Assembly: GCA_018303315.1 (NCBI GenBank)
Contig: JAGVYJ010000012.1
Span: 1 to 13,101, forward strand
Direction of reading: 5' to 3'
DNA from: Candidatus Woesearchaeota archaeon
Lineage (GTDB): Archaea; Nanobdellota; Nanobdellia; Woesearchaeales; JAGVYJ01
DNA length: 13,101 nucleotides
In this document: piece after piece, positions 11,867-13,101 of the stretch
How the letters are laid out: the number at the start of each line of letters is the position of its first letter
Numbering within the stretch: the first letter of the stretch is position 1
Made by a program: the position numbers and the translations under genes
The notes under the pieces: generated by a model
Database searches by the model: none
What the model saw: only the letters and a program-made list of their open reading frames with translations
What the model was told of the DNA's origin: nothing

Positions 11867-12670
11867 ATGTCCTCTTACATCATAAAGCATGTGAAGCTGG
11901 TTCGCACCTTCCTGTACCTGGCATGGAAGCAGATGCTCGAGTACAAGTTCGCCTTCTACACAAGTTTCCTCCGCCAGTTGATAATAATGGCGATATGGAT
12001 TGCCTTCTGGCGCATAATCATTGGTGGCATGACATCCGTCCAGGGTTGGACATTCGAGGCATTGTCTGTTTTTGTCGGCTACCTTTTGTTCCTGGAAGGC
12101 TTCTGGAGCATTTTTTTCCCTGTCATGCGGATTGGCGACACGATAAGGAAGGGCCAGATTGATGTCTTCCTGACCAAGCCGATGAATCCTGTTTTCGGCC
12201 TTGTCCTCAGGAGGATGTATATTTCAGACACTATGGGGATGCTTCTCGGGCTGGGCATAATCTCTTACGTGAGCATCAACTCTGGAGTTGAGACTGTTGC
12301 GCTCAGGCTTGGGCTTGCGGTAATCATGGCGATGGGGGCAACCGCGATATCTGTCATGGTTTACGCCTTTGTGGGCCTGCTGACCTTCTGGCTGGGGGAA
12401 GTTGCCTTCCTGAGGGACGCGTTGGTAAGCTTTGACGTCGCCGATTACTACCCAACCACTGTTTTCCCAAGCCTGATACAGTACTTCCTTACATTTGTGA
12501 TACCCACAATATTTTTTGCAACCTATCCTGCCCTGCTGACCATGCAGTACACTTTCCCCACCATAGCCCGAATATTCGCCCTGGAGGCGCTGATTTTTGT
12601 CATCTGGTTCGCGATACTTCGCACAACGTATCATTTTGGGGTGAGAAGGTATGAAAGTTTTGGAGGCTAA
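11867..12670 (+). CDS. ABC-2 type transporter permease (PF06182-like), first subunit
   Basis: A 267-residue inner-membrane permease of the ABC-2 family with about six membrane segments (near residues 35-53, 62-86, 120-137, 145-177, 205-225 and 235-253). The cytosolic loop RKGQIDVFLTKPMNP (94-108) is the signature of the two-permease exporters related to COG4587/COG3694 (PF06182). These normally work with one ATP-binding subunit to move an unknown substrate outward. The ATG lies two bases after the NOG1 stop. The stop overlaps the second permease gene by 20 bases, so the two subunits are translationally coupled and probably form a heterodimer. No ATPase gene is upstream; it may follow beyond the window. 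The substrate cannot be read from sequence. Confidence 0.88.
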   Translation: MSSYIIKHVKLVRTFLYLAWKQMLEYKFAFYTSFLRQLIIMAIWIAFWRIIIGGMTSVQGWTFEALSVFVGYLLFLEGFWSIFFPVMRIGDTIRKGQIDVFLTKPMNPVFGLVLRRMYISDTMGMLLGLGIISYVSINSGVETVALRLGLAVIMAMGATAISVMVYAFVGLLTFWLGEVAFLRDALVSFDVADYYPTTVFPSLIQYFLTFVIPTIFFATYPALLTMQYTFPTIARIFALEALIFVIWFAILRTTYHFGVRRYESFGG

Positions 12671-13101
12671 ATACCGAACATTATTCGGGCTTGGGCTGAA
12701 AAGGGTGAGTGAATACAAGGTGAACTTCTTTGGCAGGTTTGCCAGGATACCTGTTGAGCTGGCAATATTCTATTTCCTGTGGAAGGTCATCTTCGCTGCC
12801 AGGGGGGCAACAGAGCTGGGCGGGATGGCTTTCCCCACATTCATCGTTTACGTGATGATGACGAGGTTCGTTTTCATAAGCATGCCTAACATGAGCATAA
12901 CATGGGCTGTTGAGGACATAATCGCCTCCGGGCAGCTCAGCTATCTCCTTACAAAGCCTGTCAGTTTCATCAGGTACATGTTCTTCAGGTATACCCCGGA
13001 ATTCTTCCTTTATGGTTTCACCGCCACAGCGCTGTTCATAGGCGTGTCAGCAGCCATGCAGTGGCATGTCCTTGCAAACCCGATTTTCTGGGCGTTGTTC
13101 A
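12651..13101 (+). CDS. ABC-2 type transporter permease, second subunit (cut by window end)
   Basis: The first 150 residues of a second permease, running off the right edge. After a basic N-terminus (KRVSEYKVNFFGRFAR, 17-32) come hydrophobic segments at about 33-49, 61-79 and 118-136. The loop ASGQLSYLLTKPV (92-104) is the counterpart of the RKGQIDVFLTKPMNP loop of the first subunit, which identifies it as a paralogous partner (COG3694-like). The ATG at 12651 lies 20 bases inside the previous gene, and GGTGA about five bases before it is a good Shine-Dalgarno, so translation is coupled. The missing half should hold the remaining membrane segments. Confidence 0.85.
   Translation, partial: MKVLEAKYRTLFGLGLKRVSEYKVNFFGRFARIPVELAIFYFLWKVIFAARGATELGGMAFPTFIVYVMMTRFVFISMPNMSITWAVEDIIASGQLSYLLTKPVSFIRYMFFRYTPEFFLYGFTATALFIGVSAAMQWHVLANPIFWALF

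Noticed and set aside
1..13101. tRNA, rRNA, CRISPR array, insertion sequence or toxin-antitoxin pair
   Set aside because: I found no cloverleaf with a T-loop motif, no regularly spaced direct repeats, no transposase, and no flanking inverted repeats; the gaps are nearly all accounted for by promoters.

Overview
The window looks like a compact archaeal genome, plausibly from a DPANN-type lineage, though that last step is inference. The archaeal call rests on four things. The gene set includes a stand-alone diphthine-ammonia ligase, NurA nuclease, EndoQ, an archaeal NOG1-type GTPase and a short FKBP with an inserted flap domain. Most genes have an AT-rich TATA-like element centred 26-30 bases before the start codon, with no room for a Shine-Dalgarno leader. 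The genes that lack such an element and sit inside gene clusters carry GGTGA/GGAG-type Shine-Dalgarno sequences instead. Small zinc-ribbon proteins are numerous. Twenty-two protein genes are supported (two cut by the window edges). I see no tRNA, rRNA, CRISPR array or insertion sequence. No gene-free stretch exceeds 300 bases; the longest, 3733-3940, holds divergent promoters and a leader.

Layout, left part (1-3303): the end of a transaldolase gene overlaps by ATGA a small protein that combines a zinc ribbon with an Ada-like metal site. It abuts, tail to tail, a PfkB-family sugar or nucleoside kinase on the minus strand. Upstream of the kinase on the same strand are an 87-residue orphan gene and a tightly spaced trio: an alpha-solenoid protein with six exact 29-residue repeats, a coiled-coil protein and a double zinc-ribbon protein. 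The trio is the best candidate here for an undescribed complex.

Middle part (3304-7284): an FKBP-type prolyl isomerase and a 55-residue CxxC-x17-CxxC zinc protein diverge from a shared promoter region. They are followed by an L-isoaspartyl methyltransferase, a NurA nuclease without HerA beside it (convergent with the methyltransferase, stop codons overlapping), the diphthamide synthase Dph6 and a 231-residue orphan protein. Protein repair and folding, translation-factor modification and DNA repair therefore sit side by side.

Right part (7285-13101): a membrane protein of the DUF1461/Lit family is translationally coupled to a YkgJ-type cysteine-cluster protein. Then come the deaminated-base endonuclease EndoQ (minus strand), a 149-residue orphan protein, a NYN-domain (LabA/DUF88) putative nuclease, a 52-residue zinc ribbon, a NOG1-type ribosome-assembly GTPase, and two permease subunits of an ABC-2 exporter, the second cut by the window end.

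Packing is extreme. All three convergent gene pairs touch or overlap at their stop codons, and several TATA elements are built on the stop codon of the preceding gene.
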